Shown in pieces: positions 60,255-64,000 of a stretch of DNA of 64,000 bases. The stretch spans positions 62,001 to 126,000 of the forward strand of contig CACBEJ010000001.1 of NCBI GenBank assembly GCA_902538255.1. Direction: 5' to 3'. The notes under the pieces were generated by a model, which ran no database searches, had not been told where the DNA came from, and saw only the letters and a program-made list of their open reading frames with translations. Source of the stretch: an uncultured Pelagibacteraceae bacterium (lineage in GTDB: Bacteria > Pseudomonadota > Alphaproteobacteria > Pelagibacterales > Pelagibacteraceae). A program made the translations under genes and the position numbers. How positions within the stretch are numbered: the stretch's first letter is position 1; the number at the start of each line of letters is the position of its first letter.

Positions 60255-61115
60255 CTAATCAACACTATAAGACAGTTCAATTAAATTTTTTTTAAAAGCA
60301 TCAATAATTTTATTTTTTACATTAGTATCTAGAATTTTTTTCCAATTATTTTCTGGACCTAAGAAAAAGAAAGGAATTTTTTTATCTCCCTTTTTTGACA
60401 AAATTGCCTCTGAAAAACCCTCATTCTTCTCTTTGCTTTGTAATTTAGAAAACAAGGTTGAATTCACAGCATTTTTGATTTTTTGCTTATTAATTGGCTC
60501 TGAACTGTTAATAGATAAGTTTATAAACTCTATAACCTCCTTAAAAACAGTATAAGTTTGATCAAGCAAATCCTCATATTTAATGATTTTGACAGGTATT
60601 TTTTTTTGCAATTTCCATGACTTATAATTATTGTCCCAAGAACTTATAAACTGAAAGTCACTATAACCATCCTTTTCAAAATTGTGTATGTCATAAATAT
60701 ATTGATTTTGATTCACCATCCATTTAAATGCTTTATCATTGTCCATCTCATAAAAATTTTTGATTGAAGTAAATATATTTCGCGGATCTCTAACTATGTA
60801 AATACACCCTAAAGAATTTTCTTTGTTTGTAAAATGAGAATTATTTACAAGACCAAAAACATTATGTGTTTTAAAAAATCTTAACTTTTTGTCCTCATTT
60901 ATCTTTTCTTGAGCCTTCAACCAGTATTTAGTTGTATCTCCAATTATATTTTGATTATAATTAAATTCTTGAAAATATTGTTTTTCGGGAAATTGCTGGA
61001 TATTCTTTAGAGAATTTTCATCATAAAACCCATCTTTTGTATAAAAATAACAAGATAAAAGAATTCTAAGCCAGGTATTACCACTTTTTGGATAGGATGC
61101 GATCCAATAAATCAT
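60255..61115 (-). CDS. Sulfotransferase domain protein
   Basis: YWIASYPKSGNTWLRILLSCYF (PAPS 5'-PSB loop), CIYIVRDPRNIFTSIKNFYEMDN (3'-PB). Confidence 0.9.
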   Translation of the reverse strand: MIYWIASYPKSGNTWLRILLSCYFYTKDGFYDENSLKNIQQFPEKQYFQEFNYNQNIIGDTTKYWLKAQEKINEDKKLRFFKTHNVFGLVNNSHFTNKENSLGCIYIVRDPRNIFTSIKNFYEMDNDKAFKWMVNQNQYIYDIHNFEKDGYSDFQFISSWDNNYKSWKLQKKIPVKIIKYEDLLDQTYTVFKEVIEFINLSINSSEPINKQKIKNAVNSTLFSKLQSKEKNEGFSEAILSKKGDKKIPFFFLGPENNWKKILDTNVKNKIIDAFKKNLIELSYSVD

Positions 61116-61162
61116 TGTATTAATATTATAGATTAATAATATTTTTATTGTAAATAAAATTT

Positions 61163-61804
61163 ATGAAAAATTTTCCTAAAACAATACCTGTATTCCCTTT
61201 AAGTAATTTCATTATTTTTCCCAAGACTACAGTTCCTTTAAACATTTTTGAAGAAAGATATTTAAATATGGTTGATGACGCTATGAAATCAAATAAATTC
61301 ATAGGAATGATACAACCAGTGAAATCAAAAAACGAAAATAATGAACAACCTGATTTACATAAAATCGGATGTCTAGGAAAAATAACAAGTTTTCGAGAAA
61401 CAAATGATGGAAGATATTTAATTGAAATAAAGGGAGTTATTAGATTTCAAACAATTGAGGAGATTAAAACTAATAACAAATACAGAGAAGTTTTGGTTGA
61501 TTTCAGTAAATTCAGTAAAGATTTAGATAATAATGATCAAGAAATAAAATTTATGGATTTAGAGCTTATTTTCAAAGATTTAAAATCTTTATTTGATAAA
61601 AAAGGATTTATAATTAATTGGAAAGCTCTAGAAAAACAAAGTCTTGAGGAAACAATTAATGCTTTATCAATGGCCTCTCCTTTTTCGCTTGAAGAAAAGC
61701 AGGTATTATTAGAAGCAGAAAATTTAAATATAAGAAAGCAAAAGATAGCTGAAATTTTAGCAACTTATAGTCATGATATTTTCAATAATAGTACTTTACA
61801 ATAA
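61163..61804 (+). CDS. LON peptidase substrate-binding domain protein
   Basis: IPVFPLSNFIIFPKTTVPLNIFEERYLNMVDDAM, GCLGKITSFRETNDGRYLIEIKGVIRF. Confidence 0.93.
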   Translation: MKNFPKTIPVFPLSNFIIFPKTTVPLNIFEERYLNMVDDAMKSNKFIGMIQPVKSKNENNEQPDLHKIGCLGKITSFRETNDGRYLIEIKGVIRFQTIEEIKTNNKYREVLVDFSKFSKDLDNNDQEIKFMDLELIFKDLKSLFDKKGFIINWKALEKQSLEETINALSMASPFSLEEKQVLLEAENLNIRKQKIAEILATYSHDIFNNSTLQ

Positions 61805-61805
61805 A

Positions 61806-62879
61806 TTAATAATTAATTCCACGATCTGCTATTCTAGTAAAGAATTTATTAATCATAGAATTATCACATAGTAGTTTTACTGATTTACTTAATAACTTAG
61901 AATGTGTTTTTCTTTCAAAATTAAAAAATTCATAAACATAATCTATACCATTAGAGAAAATATAATTTTTTGATTTAGATTTACTTTCAAACTCTTGATT
62001 TACTAAGTAATCTATTGGAAGTCCTAAATCAATTTTTTTTGTTATAATGTTAATAAGTATTTTTATATCTCTTATAGTCATATTAAAGCCCTGACCAGCC
62101 AAAGGATGAATTTTATGAAGCATATCACCAAAAGCAAGAATATTTTCATGATAATAAGATCTTAAACTTGATGAAATTAATTCAATTGATTGAATTTTAT
62201 CAAAACCTTTGATTTTGTATTTTAAATTATATTTTTTGATTAAACTATAAAAATGATCGTCTTTGATATTTTTTAAATTATTTAAAGAATAAACAACTGA
62301 AGTTTCAAAATTTGAAATAGGCAAAAATGCAAGTGGTCCTCTTTGAGTAAAAATTTGACTTGCGGTTTCATTTAAAATTTTTTCATGTTTTATAGTCGTA
62401 GTGAAAGCAAAACTGTTATATTTTTTTAAAATTTTTTTATGAAAATATTTTTTGGCTATTGGACTAAAATAATTTGTATTTATTATGAGGTTATATTTTT
62501 TATCAAATATTAAATTTTTATTTAAATTAATTTGTTTAAAATATTTGTTTTTAACTAAATCTTTTTTTAGTAACTGATAAAGATCTGAATTTTTTACTAT
62601 TGAAAATAAGTAGTTTTTATTGTCTTCAAAATCAATTAATTTTTCGTTTTTTAAGTTATCAGTAAATATTTCTATTTTTTTTAATTTCCAAATTATTTTA
62701 TCAATATTTAAAATATAACTATTAAAGAATTCAACATTACTTCTTGAAATACCTATTGTTCTCGATGCCATTGTGGGGCTATTTTTATTTGAAATTATAT
62801 CAACGTAGATTTTTTGGTTAACTAAAGCTCTGGCTAAAGTTAAGCTTGTTATCCCATTGTCAAGTATACATACTTTCAT
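61806..62879 (-). CDS. UbiH/UbiF-like FAD-dependent monooxygenase (MKVCILDNG start; ORF track start 62918)
   Basis: VCILDNGITSLTLARALVNQ; SRTIGISRSNVEFF; ENILAFGDMLHKIHPLAGQGFNMTIRDIKIL (FAD GD motif). Confidence 0.85.
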   Translation of the reverse strand: MKVCILDNGITSLTLARALVNQKIYVDIISNKNSPTMASRTIGISRSNVEFFNSYILNIDKIIWKLKKIEIFTDNLKNEKLIDFEDNKNYLFSIVKNSDLYQLLKKDLVKNKYFKQINLNKNLIFDKKYNLIINTNYFSPIAKKYFHKKILKKYNSFAFTTTIKHEKILNETASQIFTQRGPLAFLPISNFETSVVYSLNNLKNIKDDHFYSLIKKYNLKYKIKGFDKIQSIELISSSLRSYYHENILAFGDMLHKIHPLAGQGFNMTIRDIKILINIITKKIDLGLPIDYLVNQEFESKSKSKNYIFSNGIDYVYEFFNFERKTHSKLLSKSVKLLCDNSMINKFFTRIADRGINY

Positions 62880-62941
62880 AATATTTTTAATTTTAACAAT
62901 AAAAATTAGGTGATACAAAGTGATATAATTGATTCATTTGT

Positions 62942-64000
62942 ATGAATATTAAAAAAACTGCTAATTTGTTAATTAATTTTACGTTTAAACGTTTAGCTGA
63001 AATTTTTGGAATAGTTATATTTTTTGCAGGATTATTGCTATTGGTCTCTCTATTATCCTATTCCCCAGAAGATCCAAATTTTATATTTCCTAAAAACACC
63101 CAAATAAAAAATATATTAGGCATAAAAGGTAGTATTATTTCAGATCTTTTTTTCCAATCCGTAGGATTAATATCTTATTTAATTTCAATAACATTAGTAA
63201 TTACAGGTATAAATATATTAATAGTAAAACAAAATTTTTTAATTATTGAAAATATTTTTTTTGTTGTAATTTACTCAATTTTTGGAACATTATTTTTAAA
63301 TCACTATCACTCTAATGCTTTCACGCTGTATATAAATGGAAATGGTGGGTTTGTAGGAACATATTTAAGCGATAGTTTTTTAAATTCATTTATTTCAATT
63401 AACGAGGGTATCGCTTATTATTTATTAATTATAATAATTTTATTTTTATTTCTTTTAAGTATTAATTTTAATCCAATTAAATTTTACAAAATAATAAAAA
63501 AAATTACTCAATTTTTCAAAAAAGATAATGAGAAAAATTACACCTATAAAAATGAGATTATAAAAGAATATATACCGCAGGATGAAATAAAAAATCTTAT
63601 CCAAGAAGATCTTCCTTTTATTAAAGCTGAGGAAACTGTAGATAAAAAAATTAAGTTTAAATTACCTAGCTTAGATCTATTAAAAAGTCCAAATAAAAAA
63701 GATAGAGAAATTTCAAATAAAACAGAAACTTCTGATCCAGAATTTTTAGAAAAAATTTTACTGGATTTTGGTGTAAACGGAGTCATAAAAAAAGTTAGTC
63801 ATGGACCAGTTGTAACTCTAAATGAATTTGAGCCAGCTGCTGGTGTTAAAGTCTCAAAAATTATAAATTTATCAGATGATATTGCGAGAAATACCAGCTC
63901 AGAGTCTGCAAGAATTTCAACTATACCCGGGAGTAATACTATTGGAATAGAGCTACCAAATATTATCCGAGAAAACGTATATTTAAATGAAATTTTAGGT
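62942..64000 (+). CDS. ftsK: DNA translocase FtsK N-terminal part (3' truncated by window)
   Basis: ATG at 62942, frame open to window end; N-terminal TMs, SYSPEDPNFI, HGPVVTLNEFEPAAGVKVSKIINLSDDIARNTSSESARISTIPGSNTIGIELPN. Confidence 0.93.
   Translation, partial: MNIKKTANLLINFTFKRLAEIFGIVIFFAGLLLLVSLLSYSPEDPNFIFPKNTQIKNILGIKGSIISDLFFQSVGLISYLISITLVITGINILIVKQNFLIIENIFFVVIYSIFGTLFLNHYHSNAFTLYINGNGGFVGTYLSDSFLNSFISINEGIAYYLLIIIILFLFLLSINFNPIKFYKIIKKITQFFKKDNEKNYTYKNEIIKEYIPQDEIKNLIQEDLPFIKAEETVDKKIKFKLPSLDLLKSPNKKDREISNKTETSDPEFLEKILLDFGVNGVIKKVSHGPVVTLNEFEPAAGVKVSKIINLSDDIARNTSSESARISTIPGSNTIGIELPNIIRENVYLNEILG

Noticed and set aside
60053-60295. ORF 80 aa + strand
   Set aside because: Runs across the tRNA-Gly complement; artefact.
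63544-63786. ORF 80 aa - strand
   Set aside because: Antisense within ftsK; no independent support.

Overview
The window is an AT-rich, gene-dense alphaproteobacterial chromosome segment. Protein content and gene style are typical of SAR11 / Candidatus Pelagibacter (inference from sequence style; no search was run). It opens inside ftsY and ends inside ftsK. Main blocks: (1) a roughly 21-kb minus-strand block with two TRAP transporter operons, an amidase, glcDEF, glyoxylate/hydroxypyruvate-type reductases, an aminotransferase and an LldD-like 2-hydroxyacid dehydrogenase; (2) a ccm cytochrome c maturation operon (ccmC-D-E-F-G-H) with a PagL-like gene; (3) housekeeping genes (argG, folD, hemC/hemD, tsaD, acs, rpe, purH); (4) a photolyase neighbourhood at about 31.7-39.4 kb. 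That neighbourhood holds an FAD-binding photolyase-like protein, a DUF2256 microgene missed by the ORF track, a photolyase-related protein, an SDR without the catalytic Tyr, a DUF6356-like protein and a minimal AMP-binding protein. It is interrupted by a small glycan island carrying a decayed GDP-mannose-4,6-dehydratase-like pseudogene. One tRNA-Gly(GCC) is present. I saw no CRISPR arrays, rRNAs, transposases or prophage. Most notable signals: the frameshifted gene after ftsY, the pseudogene and insertion in the photolyase cluster, paired intra-coding stem-loops plus GC-rich terminator-like hairpins in both TRAP operons, a 330-aa coiled-coil extension on one DctM, a histone-like Lys-rich extension on Acs, and a truncated ANL enzyme. 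All calls come from reading translated sequence and recalled family motifs.
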